From Roseiarcus sp963726105 (GTDB taxonomy: Bacteria; Pseudomonadota; Alphaproteobacteria; Rhizobiales; Beijerinckiaceae): a stretch of 64,000 nucleotides of DNA. The notes beneath the pieces were generated by a model that was not told the DNA's origin, made no database searches, and saw nothing but the letters and a program-made list of their open reading frames with translations. Position numbers and translations under genes: made by a program. Below are positions 28,536-38,749 of the stretch, piece by piece. Within the stretch, counting starts at the first letter, position 1. Each line of letters begins with the position of its first letter. Location: positions 1 through 64,000 of the forward strand of contig CAVSBJ010000025.1 of assembly GCA_963726105.1 (NCBI GenBank). Direction: 5' to 3'.

Positions 28536-29320
28536 GTGAGCACAGCGCGGCCGACTACAGGCGTCGAGGGCGCCGCCATGTCGCGCGATTCCATCGGGCC
28601 TGCAAGGAAGGCGGCGCGGCCCGCTTCGATCGCCTGGCCGAAAGCGCGCGCCATGGCGACCGGATCGCCCGCCTTGGCGACCGCGGTGTTGAGCAGAACG
28701 CCGTCGTAGCCAAGCTCCATCGCCGCCGCCGCCTGCGACGGCAGGCCGAGGCCGGCGTCGACGATGAGGGGAATCTCGGGGAAATGCGCGCGCAGCGCCC
28801 TCAACCCGAAGACGTTGTTGAGCCCCTTGCCGGAGCCGATCGGCGCGCCCCACGGCATCAGCACCTTGCAGCCCGCCTCGATCAGTCGCTCGGCGACCAC
28901 GAGATCTTCGGTCGTATAAGGAAAAATCTGGAAACCGTCGGCTGAAAGAATCCGCGCCGCCTCGACAAGGCCGAACGGGTCCGGCTGAAGTGTGTCAGCC
29001 TCGCCAATCACTTCGAGCTTGACCCAGGGCGTGCCGAACACTTCGCGCGCCATCTGAGCCGTCGTCACCGCCTCCTTCACGCTGTAGCAGCCGGCGGTGT
29101 TGGGCAAGACGCGCGCGCCAATGTCGCGGATCAGGCGCCAGAAATCCTGCCCCTCCTTGAGGCGCGCCAACTCCCGCCGCAGCGACACCGTAACGATCTC
29201 GGCCTCACTTGCGCGGGCCGCCTCCGCAAGGATCGCGGGCGAGGGATATTGCGACGTGCCGAGCATGAGTCGCGAGCGAAAGCTCTGGCCGTAGAGGGTG
29301 AGCACGGAGTTGGAGGTCAT
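28532..29320 (-). CDS. thiG: Thiazole synthase
   Basis: 262-aa TIM-barrel enzyme that builds the thiazole phosphate from DXP, ThiS-thiocarboxylate and dehydroglycine. The Schiff-base Lys is in WVKLEVIGE, and the phosphate-binding segment LMPWGAPIGSGKGLNN is intact. The gene starts 7 nt downstream of thiS. Overlaps thiE by 4 nt. Confidence 0.97.
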   Translation of the reverse strand: MTSNSVLTLYGQSFRSRLMLGTSQYPSPAILAEAARASEAEIVTVSLRRELARLKEGQDFWRLIRDIGARVLPNTAGCYSVKEAVTTAQMAREVFGTPWVKLEVIGEADTLQPDPFGLVEAARILSADGFQIFPYTTEDLVVAERLIEAGCKVLMPWGAPIGSGKGLNNVFGLRALRAHFPEIPLIVDAGLGLPSQAAAAMELGYDGVLLNTAVAKAGDPVAMARAFGQAIEAGRAAFLAGPMESRDMAAPSTPVVGRAVLT

Positions 29321-29327
29321 GGGCCTC

Positions 29328-29525
29328 TCACCCTCCCTGCCTTGGCGCGAGAATTTCGATTCGGTCGCCGTCCTTCACAAGCGTCGCCGCCCTCGCGCGC
29401 GCCGGGACGAACTCTCCATTGAGCGCGGTCGCAACCTTGGCCTCGGCGAGGTCCAGCAATTGCAGAGCTTCCGCAAGCGTCACGGCTGGAACCTCCCGCG
29501 GTTCGCCGTTGACGACGAGCCTCAT
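29328..29525 (-). CDS. thiS: Sulfur carrier protein ThiS
   Basis: 65-aa ubiquitin-like sulfur carrier ending in the required Gly-Gly (RQGG), the site of thiocarboxylate formation. Its ATG overlaps the thiO stop by 4 nt. Confidence 0.96.
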   Translation of the reverse strand: MRLVVNGEPREVPAVTLAEALQLLDLAEAKVATALNGEFVPARARAATLVKDGDRIEILAPRQGG

Positions 29526-30490
29526 ACGAGCGCTCCCGCCCGCTCGAACGCCAGTGTCGCCGCGCGCTCCGCGAAAGCCGGCGCGAGCAGAAAGCCATGC
29601 CGATAAAAGCCGTTGACGAAAATGCGATTCCCCCGCTCCTCGATGCGCGGCTCGTTATCGGGATAAGCGGGCCTGACGTCGGCGCTCATCTCGAGGATCT
29701 CAGCCTCCCCGAACGCCGGATGAAGCGCGTAAGCCGCGCTCAAGAGCTCGATCGCCGAGCGCACGCTGACCGCGCCCTTCTCCGCGCTCTCGATCATGGT
29801 CGCGCCGATCATGAACTCGTTGTTCGCGCGCGGGACGATGTAGAGCGGAATGCGAGCGTGCAGAAAGCGCACCGCGCGAGCGAGCGTCACCTCGCGCGAG
29901 CGGATGCGGATCATTTCGCCGCGCACGCCGCGCAATTCAGGAAGCGCGTTGCGAGCCGCCCAGCCTCGGCAATCGACGACGCGTTCCGCCTCGCCTCGTG
30001 TTTCGCCGTCCGCGCCAAAGCGGATTTCGCCGCCTTTCGCGCGCAAGCGCTCTATCAAGGCCGACAATGCGACGCGCGGATCGAGATGGCCTTCACCGGC
30101 GAAGAAAAGGCCTTTACGAAACCGCCCGGCAAGATCGGGCTCAAGCTCCGCGATGCGCTCCTCGTCGACGCGTGTATGCGAAGACGTGCGCGCCGCGAAA
30201 CGGTCGATCTCGCTTGCGTCGCGCGGCGGCGCGACCACCAGAGTACCCTGCCGCGTCACGTCGGGGACGCGTGCGTCCCACCAGTCGATCGCGCCTTGGC
30301 CCAGCTCAACCACGCTTTGAGGCGCGCTTTCACCCTCGCAGAACGGGGCCAGCATGCCGCCCGCGAGCCACGACGCATTGCCGCCGATCTCACGCGACCG
30401 CTCGAGAAGCGTGACCCTTGCGCCGCGCTCAGCGAAGGTCAGCGCGGTCGTCAGGCCAACGACGCCAGCGCCGACGACGGTCGCGTGCAT
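29522..30490 (-). CDS. thiO: Glycine oxidase
   Basis: 322-aa FAD-dependent oxidase that supplies dehydroglycine for thiazole synthesis. The N-terminal FAD motif VVGAGVVGLTTALTFAERG is followed by GGNASWLAGGMLAPFCE. The C-terminus has FVNGFYRHGFLLAPAFAE. ThiO rather than ThiH implies oxygen-dependent thiazole synthesis, in keeping with aerobic cobG. The start at MHATVVGAG lies 5 nt after the thiC stop. Confidence 0.95.
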   Translation of the reverse strand: MHATVVGAGVVGLTTALTFAERGARVTLLERSREIGGNASWLAGGMLAPFCEGESAPQSVVELGQGAIDWWDARVPDVTRQGTLVVAPPRDASEIDRFAARTSSHTRVDEERIAELEPDLAGRFRKGLFFAGEGHLDPRVALSALIERLRAKGGEIRFGADGETRGEAERVVDCRGWAARNALPELRGVRGEMIRIRSREVTLARAVRFLHARIPLYIVPRANNEFMIGATMIESAEKGAVSVRSAIELLSAAYALHPAFGEAEILEMSADVRPAYPDNEPRIEERGNRIFVNGFYRHGFLLAPAFAERAATLAFERAGALV

Positions 30491-30494
30491 GGCA

Positions 30495-32315
<1,821 letters not shown>

Positions 32316-32380
32316 GGCCGTCTCCTCGCGTACAAATCCGACGGGAGAACGGGCGGGCCAATGAAGAAGCGCGGCCGCTA

Positions 32381-32465
32381 CGTCCCTTCGCCGGCATGAC
32401 CCGGATCAGGTTCAAAGGGTTCGGCCTCTCGCCGTCTCAGCCCCAGCTTGGGACACCCCTCGAGC
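32381..32465 (-). promoter_or_regulatory. TPP (THI-box) riboswitch
   Basis: On the minus strand the core is GGGGTGTCC, then GGGGCTGAGA, then ACCCTTTGAACCTGATCCGG and GTCATGCCGGCGAAGGGA, the thi-box core with pyrimidine- and pyrophosphate-sensor elements. It lies about 65 nt upstream of thiC. In Proteobacteria such elements usually act by hiding the ribosome-binding site when TPP is bound. A mechanism here is not proven. Confidence 0.96.
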
Positions 32466-32471
32466 AAATCA

Positions 32472-32500
32472 AATGTGGTCCTGGCGGCGGGGGCTGTCAA
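32472..32500 (-). promoter_or_regulatory. Candidate promoter of the thi operon
   Basis: Minus strand TTGACA (32500-32495) and CACATT (32477-32472) with 17-nt spacing, directly upstream of the TPP riboswitch. The -35 box is a full consensus match; the -10 is weak. Confidence 0.6.
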
Positions 32501-32575
32501 CTCTCGCGGGGCGGGACTTTATTAGCGGCGTTCGCGCTTCTGGTATCGTCTCGACCCCGAACCCGGCGCGCCGCC

Positions 32576-33151
32576 CTACCCGTTTGAGGGCATAACCGGG
32601 CGCCCGTTCGCGCGCTTGCGGGCGGCGAAGCGCGCGGCAAGGTGGGCGAGGCCGGGAACGCGTCTCGACACGATGGCGGCCCGCATACGCCATTGCCGGA
32701 GCGCCGCGGCCGCGGCGTTTTTATAAGGGGCCACGATCTGATCGGCGTAGTGATGAAAGGCCATGACCTTCTCATACGCCCGGACGAACCACGGCATGGT
32801 CATCAGCCTGTGCTTCGTCAGATCAAAGATCGCCGGGATCAGCGCGACCGCGAGAAACTTGAGCACGATCCACGCGATCGCGCCGGAAACGACATAGCCC
32901 ATCGCGATCGCGACGGTGGCCACGACCAAAAGCGGCTCGACGATCAAGAACGGCACGAGGAAAATCAGCAGGACCAAAGGCGCAGGCAGGCGGTCGACCA
33001 GCGCAGCGAAAGCCTGCTTGAACCTCGCCCACGGCACAAAGCTGGCGATCCATCGCCCGACCGCGACCAGGCCGTCCCATACCCAGGCGACGACCAAAAA
33101 CACCATCGCGAGCGCGAGCAGAGCTGTTCGTCTCACTCTAGGGCGCTTCAT
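32576..33151 (-). CDS. Hypothetical integral membrane protein
   Basis: 191 aa, start at MKRPRVRRTALLALAMV. Three or four strongly hydrophobic segments (ALLALAMVFLVVAWVWDGLV, LVLLIFLVPFLIVEPLLVV, YVVSGAIAWIVLKFLAVALI) followed by a positively charged cytoplasmic tail. No family is recognised with confidence. Stands alone between the thi promoter and pal. Confidence 0.72.
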   Translation of the reverse strand: MKRPRVRRTALLALAMVFLVVAWVWDGLVAVGRWIASFVPWARFKQAFAALVDRLPAPLVLLIFLVPFLIVEPLLVVATVAIAMGYVVSGAIAWIVLKFLAVALIPAIFDLTKHRLMTMPWFVRAYEKVMAFHHYADQIVAPYKNAAAAALRQWRMRAAIVSRRVPGLAHLAARFAARKRANGRPVMPSNG

Positions 33152-33391
33152 CCCAAAGAAATCCCTTGAATCCCCGCAATAACTCGGCTTCACGACCACG
33201 TGATGATGCCGGTCAAACGCGGCGAGCGCAAGGCATTGTGCGCCGCAATATGGCCATTAATCCGCTGTTAACGCTGCCGGCGGGTTGCGAGGCGTGGCTC
33301 ACTGCTCGGCAAGGAGCCGGTAAGCTTATCGAAACCTTGCGTTAACTCGTGGGGCGGCTAGTGCCCGAGTGGCATCGTCGGGAGTGGCAGG

Positions 33392-33892
33392 ATGTTCGCG
33401 AACATGACCCGGAGCTCGATCGCGCTGGCGGCTGCGCTCGCGCTTGGCCTGGCCTTGAGCGCCTGCGCGCACAACAATCCTGACAACCTCGCCGCAGGCG
33501 CTGGCTATGGCGTGTCCGGCCCGGGCAGCATGCAGGAATTCAACCAGACGGTCGGCGACCGTGTCTTTTTCGACACCGACCAGACCGTTCTTTCGCCGAC
33601 CGCCCAGGCGACGCTCGACAAGCAGGCGGCTTGGCTCAACCGGTACAATAAATATAGTTTCACCATCGAGGGCCACGCCGACGAGCGGGGCACGCGCGAA
33701 TACAATTTCGCGCTGGGTTCGCAGCGCGCGCAAGCGGTCCACGATTATCTCGCCGCCAAGGGAATCTCCGGGTCTCGGATGAGGACGATCAGCTATGGCA
33801 AGGAGCGGCCGGTCGCGGTCTGCGATGACATCTCCTGCTGGTCTCAGAACCGTCGCGCTGTCACCGTGCTCAACGGAGCGGCCGGAAGTTGA
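33392..33892 (+). CDS. pal: Peptidoglycan-associated lipoprotein Pal
   Basis: 166-aa outer-membrane lipoprotein of the Tol-Pal envelope complex. Lipobox LSAC at Cys25. OmpA-like domain: VFFDTDQTVLSPTAQATL, IEGHADERGTREYNFALGSQ and the ISYGKERPVA segment. GGGAG lies 7 nt before the ATG. Followed by cpoB and tilS, but tolB, the usual upstream gene, is not adjacent. Confidence 0.97.
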   Translation: MFANMTRSSIALAAALALGLALSACAHNNPDNLAAGAGYGVSGPGSMQEFNQTVGDRVFFDTDQTVLSPTAQATLDKQAAWLNRYNKYSFTIEGHADERGTREYNFALGSQRAQAVHDYLAAKGISGSRMRTISYGKERPVAVCDDISCWSQNRRAVTVLNGAAGS

Positions 33893-33992
33893 GGACCGTG
33901 TTGTAGGCCGCGGCGCGCCAAAGCGCACTGCGACTTAAATTCGACAGGCGCCGAGCGTATGGATCAGGCAAGAAGGCAATCAGGATCCTCCA

Positions 33993-34976
33993 GTGACCTC
34001 GTCGTTTCGCCCTAGCCTCGTCGCTGTGTTCGTCGCCTGCTTCACGCTCGCGGCGCCGGCGCAAGCACAGTTCGATATCTTCCACCGCCAGGCGCCGCCG
34101 CCCGCCGACATCCCCGGCGGCGCGCCAGGCGATCCGAACGACGCCGCCGGCCTCGTCGTCCGTGTCAACCGCCTTGAGGAAGAACTTCGCCAGGCCTACG
34201 GCCGAATCGAGGAGTTGCAGAACGCACAACGTCAGCTCGAGGCGCAGCTGCAGAAGTTCCGCCAGGACGTTGAATTCCGGTTCGGCGATCGCTCCGGCGG
34301 CGCGCCGCCGGAGCCGGACGTCGCCGAAGCGCCCTTGGCTCCCGACCAGCCCGCCGTCGCTCCAAGACCTCGGAGGTCGGACGCGTTCGACCCCAACGCG
34401 GATCCGAATGCGCCCGGAGCGCCCCGCCCGCTAGGAACGACGCCGCCGAGCGCGCCGCTCGTACGCGAATCTCCGGCGCCGCTGGCGCGCGAGCAAAGCG
34501 CCCCCGGCGCCCCTCTCGAACTCGGGAAAGCGCCGATCGCCCCGCCCTCCTCGTCCGGACCGACGGTCGTCGGCTCGGGGGTTGCGATGCTCGATCAGCC
34601 GCGTGAGCAGTACAACGCCGCTCTCCAGGCCCTTCAGGCCGGCCAATACCCGGAGGCGGAGACCGGATTCAAGGCGTTTCTCGCCGCCAATCCAGCGCAT
34701 CGCCTCAGTGCGGACGCGATCTTCTACATCGGCGAGACTTATCTTCAGCGCTCGCGCCCGCGCGAGGCGGCCGAGCAGTTTCTCAAGGTCACGACCGATT
34801 ATTCCAAATCCTCGCGGGCGCCGGAAAGCATGGTGCGGCTCGGGCAGACGCTCGCCGAACTCGGCAATTCCGAGCAGGCCTGCGCCACCCTGACCGAATT
34901 CGGCAAACGCTATCCTGCCGCGTCCGTTTCGGTGAAAAAACTGGCCGAGCATGAAAGCGCCAAGGATCATTGTTGA
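33993..34976 (+). CDS. cpoB: Cell division coordinator CpoB (YbgF)
   Basis: 327-aa periplasmic protein of the Tol-Pal system. Signal peptide MTSSFRPSLVAVFVACFTLA...AQA, coiled-coil trimerisation region at about residues 50-95, Pro/Ala-rich linker, then TPR repeats (YNAALQALQAGQYPEAETGF and the two after). GTG start. Overlaps tilS. Confidence 0.93.
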   Translation: MTSSFRPSLVAVFVACFTLAAPAQAQFDIFHRQAPPPADIPGGAPGDPNDAAGLVVRVNRLEEELRQAYGRIEELQNAQRQLEAQLQKFRQDVEFRFGDRSGGAPPEPDVAEAPLAPDQPAVAPRPRRSDAFDPNADPNAPGAPRPLGTTPPSAPLVRESPAPLAREQSAPGAPLELGKAPIAPPSSSGPTVVGSGVAMLDQPREQYNAALQALQAGQYPEAETGFKAFLAANPAHRLSADAIFYIGETYLQRSRPREAAEQFLKVTTDYSKSSRAPESMVRLGQTLAELGNSEQACATLTEFGKRYPAASVSVKKLAEHESAKDHC

Positions 34977-35983
34977 GCGCCCGGCGCTCGCACGCTCTGT
35001 CGTCGGCTGACATCGACGCGCTGTTCGCCCCGTTTGCACGCGCCAAGGCCCTTCTGATCGCGGTCTCCGGCGGGCCCGATTCGACGGCGCTGCTTCTGAT
35101 GGCGGCCGAATGGGCGAAACGGCGCGGCAAGACCCGGATTGAGGCGGCGACGGTCGATCACGGGCTTCGACCGGAAAGCGCCGACGAGGCCAAGTCCGTC
35201 GCCGCGCTTTGCGCCCGGCTGGGGGTCGGCCATCGCATTCTTCAATGGAAAGGCGTCAAGCCAACAAGCCGCCTGCAGGAGCGCGCGCGCGAGGCCCGCT
35301 ACCGTTTGCTGATCGATCACGCAAAGGCGCTCGGCGCCGACGCGGTCATGACCGCTCATCACGCAGACGATCAGGCCGAGACTGTGCTCTTTCGTCTCTT
35401 GCGCGGATCTGGCGTCGCGGGATTGCGCGGCATGGACCGCATGACCGAGCGCGACGGCATGATGATCGCCCGCCCGCTCATGAGCTTCAAGAAGCGCGAT
35501 CTTGTCGCCTTCGCCAACGCGCGCAGCGCGCCGTTCGTTGATGATCCCTCCAACGCTGACCCGCGCTTCGCGCGCACCCGCCTGCGGGCGCTTCTCGCCC
35601 GCCTCGACGAGGAAGGCCTTAACGCCGAGGCGCTCGATCGGCTGGCGCGTCGCGCGCGCGAGACGGAGGAGGCGCTGGCGCATCTGACGGCTGAAATCGA
35701 GACGCAGGTCGGGTCCGAGGGCGCAATCGACGCGCGCGCGCTGTTCGGCGCGCCGATCGCGATTGCGCACCGAATTCTGGCGCGGCGCATCGCCGAGACG
35801 GGCGGGCGGGAGGCGAGCCGCATCGGGCTCGAGAAGATCGAAACGCTCGCGGCGGGTCTACGCGAAGCGCTCAAAGAGCGGCGAGCGCACGGCGCAAATG
35901 TCGCGGGCGTGGTCATGAGGCTCACCGCCAAGGGCCGGCTCACTTTCGCGCCCGAGCCGCCAAGGGCGAGCCGCAACCGATAG
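34970..35983 (+). CDS. tilS: tRNA(Ile)-lysidine synthetase
   Basis: 337-aa ligase that converts C34 of tRNA-Ile2 to lysidine, letting it read AUA. PP-loop SGGPDSTALLLM and THE-type DQAETVLFRLLRGSG segment are present. Translation begins at one of two tandem TTG codons (34970 or 34973) that overlap the cpoB stop. ftsH, which commonly follows tilS, is not found downstream. Confidence 0.93.
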   Translation: MLSARRSHALSSADIDALFAPFARAKALLIAVSGGPDSTALLLMAAEWAKRRGKTRIEAATVDHGLRPESADEAKSVAALCARLGVGHRILQWKGVKPTSRLQERAREARYRLLIDHAKALGADAVMTAHHADDQAETVLFRLLRGSGVAGLRGMDRMTERDGMMIARPLMSFKKRDLVAFANARSAPFVDDPSNADPRFARTRLRALLARLDEEGLNAEALDRLARRARETEEALAHLTAEIETQVGSEGAIDARALFGAPIAIAHRILARRIAETGGREASRIGLEKIETLAAGLREALKERRAHGANVAGVVMRLTAKGRLTFAPEPPRASRNR

Positions 35984-36027
35984 GCGGGCTGGCTGCCGTC
36001 CTCGCGGCCGTCCTGGGCGCGACTCCG

Positions 36028-36236
36028 ATGTTGAGCGAAATGACGGCGACCGAGCACGCGAACCTTCGCGCGCGCTATGGTCGCACCCGCCACCCTGACG
36101 ACGTGAAGCGATTACCGAATTCGAAAAGGCGCTCGATCACCTCGATCGCGCCCCCAAGCTCGGGCTCGATTTCCGCACCCGCGTTGCCGATCGTTCCATT
36201 GTTGATCGCGCAACCGCCGCCGCGAAAAGCGCCTAG
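36028..36236 (+). pseudogene. Possible small gene with one missing base
   Basis: A frame from ATG 36028 (or 36040) reads MTATEHANLRARYGRTRHPDDVK and then fails near 36112. The neighbouring frame continues plausibly as ITEFEKALDHLDRAPKLGLD and on to a TAG at 36234-36236, all with GC-rich third positions. One missing base would join them into a protein of about 65-70 aa. No family is recognised. Confidence 0.3.
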
Positions 36237-36428
36237 GAGGCGACGGCGGAGGCGAATCGGCCGAACTTGAATTGAGTCCCCCCTCTTTGCGGAAGATGGC
36301 GGGGATGGCGCGCCGCGACTTGGGTTGCCATATCTCAGCCATCGCGCGTCAGCAAAAAATCAGCGAAATGCGGGACCGGCTTGATATGGGTCAAATCGAG
36401 ATGCACATTATGGAGTAATCAACACCGG
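36237..36428. other. Gap upstream of the Flp pilin
   Basis: No gene supported. AT content rises towards 36428 and probably holds the pilin promoter. Confidence 0.4.
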
Positions 36429-36644
36429 ATGCGCAGTCTCGTTAAGACCGTTGCTTCCTGGTTTTCGGACGATTCCGAAGCGGGAGTTACGGCGATTGAA
36501 TATGCGCTTGTGGCCGCGCTGATCGCGCTCAGCATCGTTGTTGGTGTAACGGCCACGGGATCCAAACTTAAGGCAGTCTTCGCTGCCGTCTCAAGTACTA
36601 TAAGCCCGTCGAGTCAACATGGCGGACATGGCGGCAACGACTAG
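36429..36644 (+). CDS. Flp/Fap-type pilin
   Basis: 71-aa prepilin of the tight-adherence (Tad) type IVb class: a short leader with the processing site before GVTAIEYALVAALIALSIVV, in which Glu+5-like and Tyr precede a hydrophobic helix. No tad/cpa assembly genes or prepilin peptidase are in the window, so the partner machinery must lie elsewhere. Confidence 0.9.
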   Translation: MRSLVKTVASWFSDDSEAGVTAIEYALVAALIALSIVVGVTATGSKLKAVFAAVSSTISPSSQHGGHGGND

Positions 36645-36819
36645 CGGAATGTGGCTAGGCGCGACGCTCAACCGTCGAGCGGGGGAGGAAATCCGCTTCT
36701 TTCCCGTCCGCACGGGAATATTCTGCTGTAAGCATTGCGGACATACTGCCGGCACGAAATGCGGCGGTTGAAGATCGCCGTCCGCTCTATCCCGCAAGTA
36801 TTTGGTTTTCTGGAGGATT

Positions 36820-36896
36820 TGGTAGCGGGACCCAGACTTGAACTGGGGACCTACGGATTATGATTCCGCCGCTCTAACCAGCTGAGCTATCCCGCC
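36820..36896 (-). tRNA. tRNA-Met (CAT), elongator type
   Basis: Cloverleaf read on the minus strand: 7-bp acceptor stem starting GGCGGGA, D-arm GCTC...GAGC, anticodon loop ATCATAA with anticodon CAT, T-loop GTTCAAGTC, encoded CCA. The anticodon stem lacks the three G-C pairs of initiator tRNA and the first acceptor pair is not mismatched, so it is elongator tRNA-Met. A lysidine-modified tRNA-Ile2 also carries a CAT gene anticodon and cannot be excluded by eye. Confidence 0.95.
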
Positions 36897-36936
36897 GCAA
36901 CGCGACGCCTGAAAAGCCCGGCGCCGGCGAGCCGCC

Positions 36937-36966
36937 CCTATAAGGAGGGGCCGACGAGCCTGTCAA
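36937..36966 (-). promoter_or_regulatory. Promoter of tRNA-Met
   Basis: Minus strand TTGACA (36966-36961) and TATAGG (36942-36937) spaced 18 nt, followed by GC-rich sequence. The expected start lies about 34 nt upstream of the mature tRNA 5' end. It begins 8 nt after the purK stop. Confidence 0.72.
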
Positions 36967-36973
36967 GGCGCGT

Positions 36974-38068
36974 TCAGTTGTGGTTCGCCATCTCGGGGAA
37001 GACGCGCGTGACGTGACCCATCTTGCGGCCCGGTCGGATCTCGAGCTTGCCATAAAGATGCAGAGCGAGATCCGGCTGAGCGAGAATGTCGCGCCAGTCC
37101 TCAGCGTCCTCGCCGATCAGATTGTGCATTTCGATCCGGCCACGACGCGTCGTCGCGCCGAGCGGCCAGCCGGCGATGGCGCGGATGTGCTGCTCGAACT
37201 GCGAGGTCTGCGCGCCCTCGAGCGTCCAATGGCCGGAATTATGGACCCGCGGTGCGATCTCATTGACCACGAGCGCTTCATGCCCGTGGTGATCCCGGGT
37301 GACGAACATTTCGACCGCCAGCACCCCGACATAGTCGAGCGCCCCAATCACGGAGGCCGCGATGCGCTTGGCCCCCGCCGCCGTCTCAGCGCTGACGCGT
37401 GCAGGCGCCCGCGTGCGAGCCAGGATGTGGTGCTCGTGCTCGTTCTCGCACAGGTCGAAAGCCACGATCTCGCCTTCGAGGCTGCGCGCCGCGATCACCG
37501 ACACTTCCCGCTCAAAAGCGACGAAGCCTTCGAGGATCATCGGCGCCGAGCCCAGCGTGCGGTGAACCGCGGCGACGTTGGACCCTTCGCGGATCAAGGA
37601 TTGGCCCTTGCCGTCATAACCGAGCCGCCGGGTCTTGAGGATCGAGGGACGCCCGAGTTCGGCGACCGCGCGCACCAAGGCGCCCGCATCCTCGACGCTG
37701 ACAAAGGGCGCGACCTTGTGGCCGAGCTCGCGCAGGAACGTCTTCTCCGTGAGCCGGTCCTGAGTGAGCGCGAGAGCGCGAACGCCCGGACGGACGGCCA
37801 CGCGCTCCGCGAGAAACTCGACCGTCGATGTCGGCACGTTCTCCCACTCGAAGGTGACGACGTCGACGCTTTGAGCGAAGCGGGCGAGCGCCGCCTCGTC
37901 GTCGAAGGCGGCGATGGTCCGCGCCGCCGCCGCGTCATAAGCCGGCGCTGTCTCCTCGGGAGCGAAGATGTGAGTCCGCAACCCGATCTTGAGCGCCGCG
38001 ATGGCGAGCATTCGCCCGAGCTGGCCCGCGCCGAGAATGCCGATCGTCGCGCCGGGGCTTAAAATCAT
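36974..38068 (-). CDS. purK: N5-carboxyaminoimidazole ribonucleotide synthase
   Basis: 364-aa ATP-grasp enzyme of purine synthesis. The N-terminal IGILGAGQLGRMLAIAALKI, RRLGYDGKGQSLIREGS and EIAPRVHNSGHWTLEGAQTS match PurK. ATG overlaps the purE stop by 4 nt, so the two are coupled and act in sequence on AIR. Confidence 0.97.
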   Translation of the reverse strand: MILSPGATIGILGAGQLGRMLAIAALKIGLRTHIFAPEETAPAYDAAAARTIAAFDDEAALARFAQSVDVVTFEWENVPTSTVEFLAERVAVRPGVRALALTQDRLTEKTFLRELGHKVAPFVSVEDAGALVRAVAELGRPSILKTRRLGYDGKGQSLIREGSNVAAVHRTLGSAPMILEGFVAFEREVSVIAARSLEGEIVAFDLCENEHEHHILARTRAPARVSAETAAGAKRIAASVIGALDYVGVLAVEMFVTRDHHGHEALVVNEIAPRVHNSGHWTLEGAQTSQFEQHIRAIAGWPLGATTRRGRIEMHNLIGEDAEDWRDILAQPDLALHLYGKLEIRPGRKMGHVTRVFPEMANHN

Positions 38069-38622
38069 CGCCCGGTGGTCTCTGACTTTGCGACGTGATC
38101 GTCCGGTCGCTCCGCGACCTCGGCCGTCCGCTTTGCCCGCCAGGCCTCGAGCCGGGCCGCAAGCGCTTCATCGCTCAGCGCCAGTACGGCTGAGGCAAGC
38201 AGCGCGGCGTTGACCGCGCCGGCTTCGCCGATCGCAAGCGTTCCAACCGGAACGCCGGCCGGCATCTGGACGATCGACAGGAGACTGTCCTGTCCCGACA
38301 GCGCCTTCGAGGGGACCGGCACCCCGAACACCGGAAGCGGGGTCATGGCCGCCGTCATCCCCGGCAAATGCGCGGCTCCGCCCGCGCCGGCGATGACGAC
38401 CTTGAAGCCTGCGGCCTTCGCGCCCTTGGCGAAGGCGACCAGCCGGTCGGGGGTGCGATGAGCCGAGACGATCCGGGCGTCGTAGCCGACCGCGAGCGAC
38501 TCCAGCGTCTCGGCGGCGCGGCGCATGACCGCCCAATCGGACTGGCTGCCCATGATGATGGCGACAGGCTTCGGCGCCTCGCTCACAGGCGCCCGCCCAG
38601 GCCCGAGTTCGACGCAATTCAT
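38065..38622 (-). CDS. purE: N5-carboxyaminoimidazole ribonucleotide mutase
   Basis: 185-aa mutase: AIIMGSQSDWAVMRRAAETL, VSAHRTPDRL, GAGGAAHLPGMTAAMTPLPV. The listed ATG adds 12 residues before the conserved part; a GTG at 38586 (VSEAPKPVAIIMG) is an equally likely start. First gene of purEK. Confidence 0.96.
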   Translation of the reverse strand: MNCVELGPGRAPVSEAPKPVAIIMGSQSDWAVMRRAAETLESLAVGYDARIVSAHRTPDRLVAFAKGAKAAGFKVVIAGAGGAAHLPGMTAAMTPLPVFGVPVPSKALSGQDSLLSIVQMPAGVPVGTLAIGEAGAVNAALLASAVLALSDEALAARLEAWRAKRTAEVAERPDDHVAKSETTGR

Positions 38623-38749
38623 GGGGCTCGCGCTTAAAGGAAGGCTTGAAGGGGCGCAAGTTGCGCGAGCGCCTTTGCGAACGCGGCCCTACGCGCTAGG
38701 CCTAAGCGGGGCCGACGGCCGGAAGTGGCGAGTCACGCGGAGACGACCA

